Source: Paenibacillus lignilyticus (GTDB taxonomy: Bacteria > Bacillota > Bacilli > Paenibacillales > Paenibacillaceae). Taken from it: 64,000 nt of DNA. The notes under the pieces are model-generated. The model was not told where the DNA came from and did no database searches. It saw only the letters and a list, made by a program, of their open reading frames with translations. A program made the translations under genes and the position numbers. Location: assembly GCF_017942085.1 (NCBI RefSeq), contig NZ_JAGKSP010000014.1, positions 1-64,000 of the forward strand, read 5' to 3'. Below are positions 43,110 to 51,537 of this stretch, piece by piece (the stretch's first letter is position 1; every line of letters begins with the position of its first letter).

Positions 43110-44333
43110 ATGTCTCGGTTAGTCTATCTCGGTTGTTTCGCTTATCTGGTCGTCGGGCTCGGTCAATTGGTCATCGGCGCAATAATGGAACCGATGGTTC
43201 ACGCCTATGGCGTACAATATGGGGATGGCGGTCAGCTCGTCATGCATCAATTTCTCGGGGGAATGGCGGGGATTCTGTGCGCGCCATGGCTCATCGGAAA
43301 GATCGGCAAAAAAGCGGTGCTGCTGTCCGCCATCGGCTTCATGACCGTAGCTGAATTTCTATACACGCTGCTGCCGCCATGGTGGGTGATGCTCACGATT
43401 GCGCCTTTTGCCGGGGTCGGACTTGGCATGACCGAAGCGGTCGTGGGGTCCTTTATTATCGGGGCTTCAGGGGCAAAAGCCAACACGGCGATGAGCCGCG
43501 TGGAAACCTTTTTTGGCGTCGGGGCTTTGCTGATTCCGTTCGCGGGCGCAGCCTTAATCGAGGCCGGTTATTGGAAGCTGTCCTTCGGAATCGTCGGTGC
43601 ACTGGCTGCCGTTACCTTCTTACTGTGGTCGATCTGGTGGCCCTCCGTTCTGGATCAACCCGCTGCTTCGGCGGGAGGCGCCAACGACTCAGGAGGGCAT
43701 GAGGCACACGCGGGAGCCGCACCGAAACTCACTTCACGCTCGCTGGTTATTCTGGCCGCGTGCGCCGTTTTCTTCATCGTCTATGTCGGGCTTGAAATGA
43801 GCTACATCCACTACCTGCCTTCCTTGCTCGTTCAAACGAATGGTTTGGTGGAGTCGTCGGCTACGCTGGCGCTTAGCCTCTTCTGGGGCGCAATGGTCAT
43901 CGGACGTTTGGTTGCCGGGCAAATCGCCGATAAAGTAGGCGGCTCGGTCTACTTGATCGGTACTTGTATCATCACGGCCGTTCTATTCATTCTGATGACC
44001 TTGTTTACCGGGGCATTGCCGGCATTCGTGCTCGCTTTTGCCGTCGGTCTGACGATGTCGGGCATGTTTGCGATTGCGCTTGTATTTGCCAACCGGGCAA
44101 CGCCGGGCATGACCGAGCGGACGACCAGTTTGCTCATGGCTTGCGGCGGTATCGGCGGCGCGCTGCTGCCTAAAGGAACCGGCTGGTTCCTCGACCAGCA
44201 CGGCCCGGAAGCGGTTCGCTGGTTATTCGCAGGTACGGCGGCATTGATGCTGCTCGTTATTCTGTGGGCTTCACTTGCAGCTCGTCGATCTGCTTCAGCG
44301 ACGGCTTCCGTGCTCGTGACGATGCACAAATAA
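43110..44333 (+). CDS. MFS transporter
   Basis: A 407-residue major facilitator with about 12 membrane segments and a central loop (about 190-215, GGANDSGGHEAHAGAAP). The N-terminal half begins MSRLVYLGCFAYLVVGLGQL. A Gly-rich helix 4-5 region (PFAGVGLGMTEAVVGSFIIG) and WGAMVIGRLVAGQIADKVGG (the repeat A-like loop) fit sugar or fucose-permease-like members. The substrate is unknown. ATG at 43110 has GAGGAG 7 nt upstream. The next gene, an acetyl-esterase family hydrolase 36 bp downstream, may be in the same transcript. Confidence 0.87.
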   Translation: MSRLVYLGCFAYLVVGLGQLVIGAIMEPMVHAYGVQYGDGGQLVMHQFLGGMAGILCAPWLIGKIGKKAVLLSAIGFMTVAEFLYTLLPPWWVMLTIAPFAGVGLGMTEAVVGSFIIGASGAKANTAMSRVETFFGVGALLIPFAGAALIEAGYWKLSFGIVGALAAVTFLLWSIWWPSVLDQPAASAGGANDSGGHEAHAGAAPKLTSRSLVILAACAVFFIVYVGLEMSYIHYLPSLLVQTNGLVESSATLALSLFWGAMVIGRLVAGQIADKVGGSVYLIGTCIITAVLFILMTLFTGALPAFVLAFAVGLTMSGMFAIALVFANRATPGMTERTTSLLMACGGIGGALLPKGTGWFLDQHGPEAVRWLFAGTAALMLLVILWASLAARRSASATASVLVTMHK

Positions 44334-44369
44334 TACTACTCAATACCGACTTGGAGGAGGCATTCTACC

Positions 44370-45332
44370 GTGAACGACGCGATTTCTCGCCGTAAGCGCG
44401 AGCTTATGAATTGCTCAGCGGAGCTGACGATGGATCCTGATCAGCTTCAGGCCTTCTGGGACAGGGTTTTGCGAAAATATGACGATATCCCGCTGGAGCT
44501 CCGCCGCGAGCGCGCGGACTCCCCTTTCCCGGGCATAACCGTGGATAAAATCACTTATAAAGGCTTCGACGACACGCCGATTCACGGCTGGTTTATCGTT
44601 CCGCAAGCCGCGGCAAGCGCGGGTACCAAGCTCCCTTGTATCGTAACCTTCCCCGGCTATACCGACGATCGCGGGTATCCGGAGCGCTACGCGAGCTGGC
44701 TGCTTCTCGGCTACGCCGTATTCGCCGTAGACGTGAGAGGCCAAGGCGGCGAAACCGGCAATTACATGCCGGAGCAAGCCGGCTCGGTGAAAGGCTGGGT
44801 ATCCGGCAATCTGCTGGAGCCGGAAGGCTCGTATTACCATGCCCTGACGCTTGATGTCGTTCGCGCCATCGATGCCGCTGCAGCTCAGCCCGAGGTTGAT
44901 CCGGACAGACTAGCTTCAGTAGGCGGCAGCCAAGGCGGCGGTCTCGCTTTAATCTCGGCGGCGCTGAATCCCAAAGTAACGGCCATTATTGCCGACATTC
45001 CGAATATGTGCAATATGGATCACGGCGTGCTCCATTCCAGCAGTTCCTTATCGGAGGTCGCGCAGCATCTCAAACGTTATCCGGACCAGCTGGAGCCTGT
45101 TCTGCGTACGCTAGCTCACTATGACATGCTCAATCTCGCATCACGCATCAAGGTTCCTGTCCTGATGTCTGTCGGTTGGAAGGACGGCGTCTGTCTGCCG
45201 GAGACGATCTATGCGGTTTACAACCGCATTACATCGGAGAAAGCGATCTTCGATTACCCTTTTAGCGGCCATGAAATCGGGGAGTATCACAACCGGGAAC
45301 GGATTCTTTTTCTCCAGAAGCAGTTTCGCTAA
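44370..45332 (+). CDS. Acetylxylan esterase/cephalosporin-C deacetylase family hydrolase
   Basis: A 320-residue alpha/beta hydrolase of the AXE1 family: nucleophile S187 in VGGSQGGGLAL, acid D272 in GWKDGVCLPET and H301 in FSGHEIGEY, with the family signature RGQGGE (about 123-128). Such enzymes remove acetyl groups from xylo-oligosaccharides and other small acetylated compounds, usually in the cytoplasm; no signal peptide is seen here. The start is GTG with GGAGGAGG 9 nt upstream. Adjacent to an MFS transporter, it may process an imported acetylated compound (inference). Confidence 0.92.
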   Translation: MNDAISRRKRELMNCSAELTMDPDQLQAFWDRVLRKYDDIPLELRRERADSPFPGITVDKITYKGFDDTPIHGWFIVPQAAASAGTKLPCIVTFPGYTDDRGYPERYASWLLLGYAVFAVDVRGQGGETGNYMPEQAGSVKGWVSGNLLEPEGSYYHALTLDVVRAIDAAAAQPEVDPDRLASVGGSQGGGLALISAALNPKVTAIIADIPNMCNMDHGVLHSSSSLSEVAQHLKRYPDQLEPVLRTLAHYDMLNLASRIKVPVLMSVGWKDGVCLPETIYAVYNRITSEKAIFDYPFSGHEIGEYHNRERILFLQKQFR

Positions 45333-45351
45333 TTTTCGCCAAAAATAGCGA

Positions 45352-45379
45352 TGGACGCATAGCTTCAATCCGCTATAAT
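45352..45379 (+). promoter_or_regulatory. Promoter of a small transcript
   Basis: TGGACG (45352-45357), 16 bp, TATAAT (45374-45379), about 42 nt before the GTG of a 38-codon ORF. Confidence 0.65.
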
Positions 45380-45420
45380 TTAGGTAAGTCTGACTACGGT
45401 TGCCTAAAGGAGTGAGCAGA

Positions 45421-45537
45421 GTGAACCGATCCATCTTGCCTCTCGTTTGTACGATTAGCAGCTTGGCACGTCATGCTGCCTCGCCTCTATTTACCGGTGG
45501 TCCGGCTGTGCCAGCGCCATACTCGAATATGCCATAA
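45421..45537 (+). CDS. Candidate 38-residue small protein
   Basis: A short ORF with all the signals of a gene: promoter at 45352-45379, AAAGGAG 8 nt before a GTG start, and a strong terminator after it (45564-45619). The product begins MNRSILPLVCTISSLARHAA and ends SPLFTGGPAVPAPYSNMP; it has one Cys, a weakly hydrophobic N-terminal half and a Pro-rich end. I do not recognise it. It could instead be a leader peptide or part of a small RNA. Confidence 0.5.
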   Translation: MNRSILPLVCTISSLARHAASPLFTGGPAVPAPYSNMP

Positions 45538-45555
45538 TGCCCGGGTCCAACCGGG

Positions 45556-46476
45556 CTATCCGGAAGAACCTCTGTCACCCGCTGCGCCTTTCACAGCGAG
45601 CTGCCCGAGGTTCTTTTGTTCATTGGCGGCCCTTTCTCCGGCAAAATACCGCTTCAGCCGCTGCGCGATCTCCTTCTGGTTGAACAGGTCCGGCGCATTA
45701 TGACCAAGTCCCTCCATGACGGAGTACGAGGCGTTCGGGATGACCGCCGCTGCAGCGCCGGCCCCTTTTAGCAGAAATGCGGGGCTATTGCCGCCGGCCA
45801 GAATGAGCGTCTCTATTCGAATGGCGCTGTAATTCCGGACAGTAGAGTCGAGGCGGAACACCTCATCCATCTCTTTAATGAGTGTCGGCAATTTCTCCCG
45901 CAGCTTGCGCCCTTCCCGGAACAGCAAGGAAGGGAGCAGCATCAGCTTGATAAGCCAGCGTGGCAGCTTGACCATCCGCTCCGACGTACCGACCCCTTTG
46001 AGAAAGGTAACAAAGGCATCCAGATCTTGGCCTTTCTCCATCTGGCGCTTATAGTCGGGCATCCAGCCGGAAGGAAACTCGTCGTCAACCGAGATAGCCG
46101 GTTCATACACAGCTAGCTTTACAATTGCGGGCAGGGTCGTTCGCGCCAGCTCCAGTGCGATCAACCCGCCATAGCTGTGGCCAAACACATAGGGAGCCCC
46201 CGTTGCTTGAAGAACGGCCAAGGCATCCTCGCATTCCTTCTCTATGCTGTACTGCATGCCTTGCGGTCCGCTGTACAAGCGCCCCCGACGATCGACGACA
46301 TAGACGGTAAACGTGTCGGAGAGCTCCTGCGCCAGCTTCTCATATTCATGCCCGGATACGAAGGCGCCGTGAATGATGACAAGACCGGGGCCGCGGCCCG
46401 ACTGTCTGTAGCCTATGACCGTCCCATCCTTGGAAACGGCGCTGTGAAGGGTATAATAGTCCTTCTTTTTCTTCAT
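45556..46476 (-). CDS. Alpha/beta hydrolase
   Basis: A 306-residue alpha/beta-hydrolase fold protein: oxyanion region VIIHGAFVSG, nucleophile S101 in FGHSYGGL and His in EGLGHNAPDLF. A helical cap domain (about 130-225) includes LPRWLIKLMLLPSLLFREG. No signal peptide. GAGAGGAG lies 8 nt before ATG. Its last 20 codons overlap, on the opposite strand, the terminator of the plus-strand small transcript. Substrate unknown. Confidence 0.9.
   Translation of the reverse strand: MKKKKDYYTLHSAVSKDGTVIGYRQSGRGPGLVIIHGAFVSGHEYEKLAQELSDTFTVYVVDRRGRLYSGPQGMQYSIEKECEDALAVLQATGAPYVFGHSYGGLIALELARTTLPAIVKLAVYEPAISVDDEFPSGWMPDYKRQMEKGQDLDAFVTFLKGVGTSERMVKLPRWLIKLMLLPSLLFREGRKLREKLPTLIKEMDEVFRLDSTVRNYSAIRIETLILAGGNSPAFLLKGAGAAAAVIPNASYSVMEGLGHNAPDLFNQKEIAQRLKRYFAGERAANEQKNLGQLAVKGAAGDRGSSG
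45564..45619 (+). terminator. Terminator of the small transcript, within the hydrolase gene end
   Basis: AAGAACCTC / GAGGTTCTT outer stem with inner GCTG/CAGC, followed by TTTTGTT on the plus strand. It overlaps the 3' end of the minus-strand hydrolase gene. Confidence 0.75.
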
Positions 46477-46617
46477 CCCGTGCTCTCCTCTCTGGACGCA
46501 TCATGTTGTGTGTAGGTTGTGTTGTCCGTCGTATGGCCGATTATGCAGTTCAATGGGATTCATTGTGCCGAAGCTTGATTATGCAGCGGACGCAGTTTAT
46601 CGATTAGAGGAGGCGAA

Positions 46618-47127
46618 ATGTCCATGAAACAATCCATCGTCAAATGTCCCGGGTGCGGGCTGATGCTGCCCAATCAGTATTTTGCAGAGCCCTCTCGCTT
46701 TCATGCGAGCGGTGAATGCATGGAGCTGTTCAATCAATTATCTTATTACACAACGTCACACGGACAGCCCGAATTCATTCATCAGTTGGCACTGGACGCC
46801 TATGGCGCGCAGCATTCCGGCGGAATCACTCGTTCCATTACGACGGCCTTCTCGCTGATTGGCCTCTATCTGGTTGTGGAGCATGGGTTTACAGGCAAAC
46901 AGGTGCAGCAAGCACATATGGAATTAGGCCGCAAAAAAATCACATGGCCCGAGCTCACCCCACCGCCAACGAGCGCCGCCATTACCATTCAAGAGGTGCT
47001 TCAGGCGGAAGCCGGCGAATCTCGAGATGCGATGATTCACCAATGGGTTCATGAAGTTTGGAACAGCTGGTCGCATGCCCATAGTTGGGTCAAGGAAGCC
47101 GCCCAGCCCGTCCTTCATGCCGAATAG
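46618..47127 (+). CDS. DUF5946-type protein with N-terminal zinc ribbon
   Basis: A 169-residue protein starting MSMKQSIVKCPGCGLMLP; the CPGCG knuckle and a later Cys/His pair (FHASGECMELF) suggest a small zinc site. The rest is helical (HGQPEFIHQLALDAYGAQHS; SLIGLYLVVEHGFTGKQVQQ) and ends in a Trp/His-rich segment (WNSWSHAHSWV). This pattern fits the DUF5946 family, function unknown. ATG at 46618 lies 4 nt after GAGGAGG; the ATG two codons later has better spacing and may be the true start. Confidence 0.8.
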   Translation: MSMKQSIVKCPGCGLMLPNQYFAEPSRFHASGECMELFNQLSYYTTSHGQPEFIHQLALDAYGAQHSGGITRSITTAFSLIGLYLVVEHGFTGKQVQQAHMELGRKKITWPELTPPPTSAAITIQEVLQAEAGESRDAMIHQWVHEVWNSWSHAHSWVKEAAQPVLHAE

Positions 47128-47129
47128 CT

Positions 47130-47177
47130 AAAAGGGTCTCTTCCAGGCAGCTGCTGCTTAGAAGGGACCCTTTCTTT
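47130..47177 (+). terminator. Rho-independent terminator
   Basis: AAAGGGTC-TCTTC / GAAG-GGACCCTTT with a CAGCTGCTG-containing loop, then CTTT. Confidence 0.85.
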
Positions 47178-47353
47178 ATAGTTGTACTATTTTCCCTGTA
47201 GCGAGGCTCAAATATACGACCGTTTATTAGCGTCCTGCCCAAAATCAAACACAATTTAAACATTTACTATTAAACTTCCTAAACACCTTGTCTCTATAAT
47301 GGGCTCTAAAGCTGTCAAAGCTGGCTTGGACCAAGATAAAAGGGGTTGTCCGG

Positions 47354-48928
47354 ATGCTGAATAACGTTTCGTTGAAGAAGAAATTGAGCGGCCTGCTTGC
47401 TATTCCGTTAGTGCTGTTTGTTGTAGTTTGTCTTTCTTTGATTCAAAGAAACAATGCCGATTTGAGTCAGATGAAAACAATGATGTACGACGTCAGTGCG
47501 CAAACCACTTCGCTGATTCTAAATGCTGACCGCGACATGTACCAGGCCTTGGCAGCTTATCAAGCCATCGCGAACGGCCAATTAGCCGGTGATGAACTGC
47601 AACAGCAGCAGCAGGATTTGAGCGAAAATATCGAACAAATCGCGGAACGGGTCGGCAGCGCCGGTACGATCCTAGCCGAGAACGGACTTTTGGCAGAAAT
47701 CCATGAGCAATCCAAATTAACCGTTCAGCAGAACCTCGATCGGTTCACTACGCATTTTGAAGCATGGTCCGATAAGACCGCTGCCGGTACAAGCGATATC
47801 ACGGATTTCGACACCGCGCGCGAGAGCTTAAATGAGCTCGGCGAGTTTCTCGATGCTTATGCCGTTACACAGGCAGAACTGGTTCAGAAGGACAATGTGA
47901 GCATGCATTTGTTTATCTATATCATCATCGCCTTAATAGTGTTCATCATCGGGATCACCGGTTTTGGCATCATTCGACGAATCACGAAGTCTGTCGATCA
48001 TATTTTGCATCGTGTGAAGCAAGTTTCGGAAGGCAACCTTCATCACGACGGTCCTTCCCAGCATTATAGGGACGAGCTTGGCACCATTACGCAGTCCATT
48101 GATTCCATGGCAAACGGACTTCGAGAGCTGATCAGCCAAGTGCTGACATCCGCCGAAGCCGTAACCGTAGCCGCCTCCGAAATATCCGCAACAACCGATG
48201 AAGTGGCTAGAGGCAACATGTATCAAGCGGAGTCGGCCCAAACCGCCTCCGAAGTCGTTACGAAACTGTCGGAAGGCGTGCGCACGGTGTCGCAGCGTGC
48301 CAAGGAAGCGACTCATCTCACCATCAACACCAACAAAGAAGCTATCGCTTGCGGCGACACCGTGCAAGAATCGCTCCGCAGCATGAATCTATTGTCGCAG
48401 CGCATGAATGAACTGGAAAAGGATTCGAATCAGATCGGCAACATCATTGGCGTAATTGACGACATTGCCGAGCAAACCAATCTGCTGGCGCTGAATGCCG
48501 CAATCGAAGCAGCGCGGGCCGGCGACCAAGGACGCGGCTTCGCGGTCGTGGCGGACGAGGTGCGCAAGCTGGCGGAACGCAGCGGCGAAGCTACGAAGCA
48601 AATCGCCGATATCATTAAGGGCATGCAGCATAGTACGCATGAGAGCGTGAAGGCGATGTCGGCGACCGAGACGCTCTACCGGCAAGCCGGCGATGCGCTC
48701 GGCAGCATCGTGCTTCGGGTCGGCGAGGTAACGGAGCAGACCAAAGAAATCGCGGCTTCGAGCGTCAGCCAAGCTTCACAATCCCAGGAAGTCATGAAGC
48801 AGATCGAATCCATCGCTTCCATCAGCGAAGAAGCCGCCGCAGCAGCACAGCAGACGGCAAGCTCCTCCCAATCCCTCGGCTCGCTCGCGTATCAGCTCAA
48901 CACGATGGTGAAGCGATTCCGCCTATAA
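47354..48928 (+). CDS. Methyl-accepting chemotaxis protein
   Basis: A 524-residue chemoreceptor. TM1 is about 12-32, a helical four-helix-bundle-like periplasmic-side sensor is about 33-178, TM2 about 180-203 (LFIYIIIALIVFIIGITGFG), HAMP about 204-257, and a long cytoplasmic coiled coil carries the hairpin tip EQTNLLALNAAIEAARAGDQ followed by GRGFAVVADEVRKLAERS. Ligand unknown; the sensor has no cache-type motif. The ATG at 47354 follows GGGGTTGTCCGG, a weak ribosome site. The gene stands alone; no che genes are near. Confidence 0.95.
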   Translation: MLNNVSLKKKLSGLLAIPLVLFVVVCLSLIQRNNADLSQMKTMMYDVSAQTTSLILNADRDMYQALAAYQAIANGQLAGDELQQQQQDLSENIEQIAERVGSAGTILAENGLLAEIHEQSKLTVQQNLDRFTTHFEAWSDKTAAGTSDITDFDTARESLNELGEFLDAYAVTQAELVQKDNVSMHLFIYIIIALIVFIIGITGFGIIRRITKSVDHILHRVKQVSEGNLHHDGPSQHYRDELGTITQSIDSMANGLRELISQVLTSAEAVTVAASEISATTDEVARGNMYQAESAQTASEVVTKLSEGVRTVSQRAKEATHLTINTNKEAIACGDTVQESLRSMNLLSQRMNELEKDSNQIGNIIGVIDDIAEQTNLLALNAAIEAARAGDQGRGFAVVADEVRKLAERSGEATKQIADIIKGMQHSTHESVKAMSATETLYRQAGDALGSIVLRVGEVTEQTKEIAASSVSQASQSQEVMKQIESIASISEEAAAAAQQTASSSQSLGSLAYQLNTMVKRFRL

Positions 48929-48948
48929 TAAAGCAGCAGCTTATGAAA

Positions 48949-48980
48949 AGGCCGCGTTCCATAGTGGAACCCGGCCATTA
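48949..48980 (+). terminator. Hairpin after the chemoreceptor gene
   Basis: GGCCG-GTTCCA / TGGAAC-CGGCC with a short loop, followed by ATTATTGT; the T-tract is weak. Confidence 0.55.
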
Positions 48981-49038
48981 TTGTGCTTATAAGGGTTAGT
49001 CGGAGCTATGCTCTGAGGCAGCCGATGAATTCGCTCCG

Positions 49039-49210
49039 ATGTAGATTTCCTGATACGCTACACGTGCTAAAAGCTAACCATACATCTACCGCTTCAACTG
49101 CTGAGAGTCACAAAATCGAACTCTCATCACCAAAACCAATCAAAAAAGAAGCCGAGAGTACGATATTCGAACTCTCAGCTTTCAAACTAACCATATACCT
49201 ACCACTTCGG
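49039..49210 (+). repeat. 51-bp period repeats, families A and C
   Basis: ATGTAGATTTCCTGATACGC at 49039 matches family A of 26672. A second unit containing GAGAGT and AACTCTC arms (each copy a hairpin: GAGAGT-N9-10-GAACTCTC) begins at 49100 (GCTGAGAGTC) and 49151 (GCCGAGAGTA), 51 bp apart. AACCATACATCTACC at 49076 and AACCATATACCTACC at 49188 are further direct copies. Confidence 0.8.
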
Positions 49211-49283
49211 CAGCATTTTACCGATATTGCTCCGAAAGGCTCTCCTGGCAGGTTACTCTTTCACCATTTCTGCTCGTTATCCA

Positions 49284-49440
49284 CCATTGTGTTGCCCTAC
49301 GAGCCACTCTTCCGCCTTTTGCACTCAGTTTCCGCCAATGTGTTGCCCTACGAGCCACTCCTCCACCGTTTCCACTCAGTTTCCACCATTGTGTTGCCCC
49401 ACGAGCCGCTCTTCCCCAGGCGCCAAAACCGAGCGATCCG
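49284..49440 (+). repeat. 51-bp period repeat array, family B (second locus)
   Basis: CCATTGTGTTGCCC at 49284, CCAATGTGTTGCCC at 49335 and CCATTGTGTTGCCC at 49386: exact 51-bp spacing, each followed by ACGAGCCRCTC. This is the same family and period as 27000-27152, 22 kb away. Confidence 0.92.
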
Positions 49441-49471
49441 CGCCTAGCGAGCCCACCATCGCGCCGAGCGG

Positions 49472-50386
49472 CTACTTGCGCAGCAGCTCCGTGCCGAGCG
49501 CCCAGACAGAGCGGAGGCGCGATGCGCGGCCATGCTGCTGGATAAAGCTGTAGTCCGTCAGCGTGACGCCGGCGTCCTTCAATGCGGCGTGCAAATCGTC
49601 GTCGAGCATGAGGCGGTACTCCCAAACCCGCTTCTCCCAGTGGGGGATCGCTGCCAGCATGGCGGCATCCTCGATAGCGGGATGGATGTAGGTCTCGCTG
49701 ATTCCTTCGGGCAGGCGGTACATTTTGGCGATGATGGATTGCTTGAAGGATTCGTACGTTTCCCCTTCTTCAACCTCGAAAGGATGCGACAGCAGATAGT
49801 CCGGTATCGCAACGCCGAGCGTACCCGCAAGCGCCGAGGCCTTGCCTACAGCACGTTCCACGCCGGGAACGGCTGCCATCATGTCCTCGGGATGAACATG
49901 GCGGAACAGTCGGAACGGCACTTTCCACTTCGCGCATTTCATCAAGACTTGCGGAATGTGGCTGCGGCCGGTCGCAATGCCGTACAGACTGCCCATGTGG
50001 TTGTCTGCATGCGTAATGGTAATGCCCGCTTGGCGCACCCGCTCATACTGAGCATCCATCTCCTGCACGACCGCTGCAGTATTGGCACCCCGCTCGAACG
50101 CCTCCACGGTCTGGTACATATGCCCGCTCGCATCATGCAGCGATGGATGACCCGTCAAACTGCCCCAGCGAAGCGCATCGAATTCACTGGTCAGCGTCAG
50201 GTGCAGTCCGATATTGGACTGCCCGCGTTTCTTGCACCAAGCCGCCGCTTCCTCGAAGCCGGGCGCCGGTGCCATGATCGTCGCCGACGACACTCGCCGC
50301 TCCTCCAGCAAATGCATAATGGCCGCATTCATCGGCGCGCTTTGGCCAAAATCGTCACAATTGATGACGAGAAACTTCCCTTTCAT
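49472..50386 (-). CDS. ChbG/YdjC-type carbohydrate deacetylase
   Basis: A 304-residue protein of the YdjC/ChbG family, metal-dependent deacetylases acting on small amino sugars such as chitobiose. The signature starts MKGKFLVINCDDFGQSAPMN (metal Asp pair), then IGLHLTLTSEFDALRWGS and THADNHMGSLYGIATG (metal His). ATG 50384-50386 has GGAGGGGGAGAG upstream. It follows the MBL-fold gene by 23 bp on the same strand, so the two are likely co-transcribed. Confidence 0.88.
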   Translation of the reverse strand: MKGKFLVINCDDFGQSAPMNAAIMHLLEERRVSSATIMAPAPGFEEAAAWCKKRGQSNIGLHLTLTSEFDALRWGSLTGHPSLHDASGHMYQTVEAFERGANTAAVVQEMDAQYERVRQAGITITHADNHMGSLYGIATGRSHIPQVLMKCAKWKVPFRLFRHVHPEDMMAAVPGVERAVGKASALAGTLGVAIPDYLLSHPFEVEEGETYESFKQSIIAKMYRLPEGISETYIHPAIEDAAMLAAIPHWEKRVWEYRLMLDDDLHAALKDAGVTLTDYSFIQQHGRASRLRSVWALGTELLRK

Positions 50387-50409
50387 CACGCTCTCCCCCT
50401 CCAAGGACA

Positions 50410-51393
50410 CTATCCCCGCCACCAAGCAGCAGTTGGATAATGCGCACTGCCTACGGTAACGGTTTCTCCGATCTGCGGTGTTGCCACTTCAACGCCCTGT
50501 GCATGAGCCGCCTTCACGGCACGTTCAACCGGATCTGTCCAATCATGATAAGCCAGCGTAAAAGCACCCCAATGAACGGGAATCAACAGCTTCCCCCGTA
50601 CATCAGTGTGCGCCTTCACCGTTTCCTCCGGCATCATATGTATCGCCGACCAGCGCTCGTCATACTGGCCGCACTCCATAAGCGTCAGATCGAAGGGTCC
50701 GTACTTCGTGCCGATCTCTTTAAAATGCGGCCCATAGCCGCTGTCCCCGCTATAAAACACCCGATTGCTCTTCCCCGCTATTACCCACGAGCACCATAGC
50801 GTACTGTTCCGATCGAGCAGCCCTCTGCCCGAAAAATGCCGCGCCGGCATACAAGCAAGCATAAGCCCTGCCAGCTGCAGCTCATCGCCCCAATCATGCT
50901 CCGAGATCTTCGCAGGATTTACGCCCCACTTGCGAAGCCGTTTCCCCACTCCGAGCGGGACAATAAAACGGCCTACCTTGTCCTTCAGCTTCCGAATCGT
51001 GCCCTCATGCAAATGATCATAATGATCATGCGACTGAATGACCGCATCGACCGCCGGAAAATCCTCCGCCTTCAGCGGAAGTCCGCCACTATAGCGCTTG
51101 CCTCCGAACAGCGCTACCGGAGAAGGCGAATCCGCAAACATCGGATCAAACAGCAGCCGTTTTCCTTCGATTTCGAGCAGAAACGCGGAATGACCAAACC
51201 ACGTCACCTGAACGCCTTCTGCCTGTGGCCGGGCAGGCAGAGCCAGCTTCTTATAAGGAATCGCCTGCGCCGGCTGGCGGTTCGGACTGCCTTTGAATTG
51301 ATCCCGAAGCATGCTGACGATCGCCTTGAAGCTCATGTCCATTTTAGTCTCTATAGCGTTGACGAATTTATTATTTTGCCGGGTGGAGGCCAT
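50410..51393 (-). CDS. MBL-fold metal-dependent hydrolase (UlaG/NAPE-PLD-like)
   Basis: A 327-residue metallo-beta-lactamase-fold protein with the metal motif SHDHYDHLH (HxHxDH) followed by PARHFSGRG, YSGDSGYG and IPVHWGAFTLAYHDW. The closest familiar group is the NAPE-PLD/UlaG-like set of phosphodiesterases and lactonases; the substrate is unknown. An N-terminal stretch of about 60 residues precedes the fold. AAGGAG lies 11 nt before this ATG; a TTG two codons upstream, 5 nt from the same ribosome site, is equally possible. Confidence 0.88.
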   Translation of the reverse strand: MASTRQNNKFVNAIETKMDMSFKAIVSMLRDQFKGSPNRQPAQAIPYKKLALPARPQAEGVQVTWFGHSAFLLEIEGKRLLFDPMFADSPSPVALFGGKRYSGGLPLKAEDFPAVDAVIQSHDHYDHLHEGTIRKLKDKVGRFIVPLGVGKRLRKWGVNPAKISEHDWGDELQLAGLMLACMPARHFSGRGLLDRNSTLWCSWVIAGKSNRVFYSGDSGYGPHFKEIGTKYGPFDLTLMECGQYDERWSAIHMMPEETVKAHTDVRGKLLIPVHWGAFTLAYHDWTDPVERAVKAAHAQGVEVATPQIGETVTVGSAHYPTAAWWRG

Positions 51394-51537
51394 CTGCAAT
51401 CATGCTCCTTCTATTGTCCTATTCATCTTAGTTATTCCCATTATAGTGCAAAGCGGTACCCAGCCACCATGAGCTCGGCCATCTATGCTACACTGGTAGT
51501 AATTCATTCGATAAGCAGCAAGGAGAAGAACGAACCG

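Noticed and set aside
49039..49440. Possible CRISPR array
   Set aside because: Units of 51 bp vary throughout their length with no constant repeat and unique spacer pattern, and no cas genes are present.
50836..51537. Long plus-strand extension in frame with exoA
   Set aside because: The exonuclease homology begins exactly at the ATG at 51538 with a ribosome site; the extension is antisense to the MBL-fold gene.
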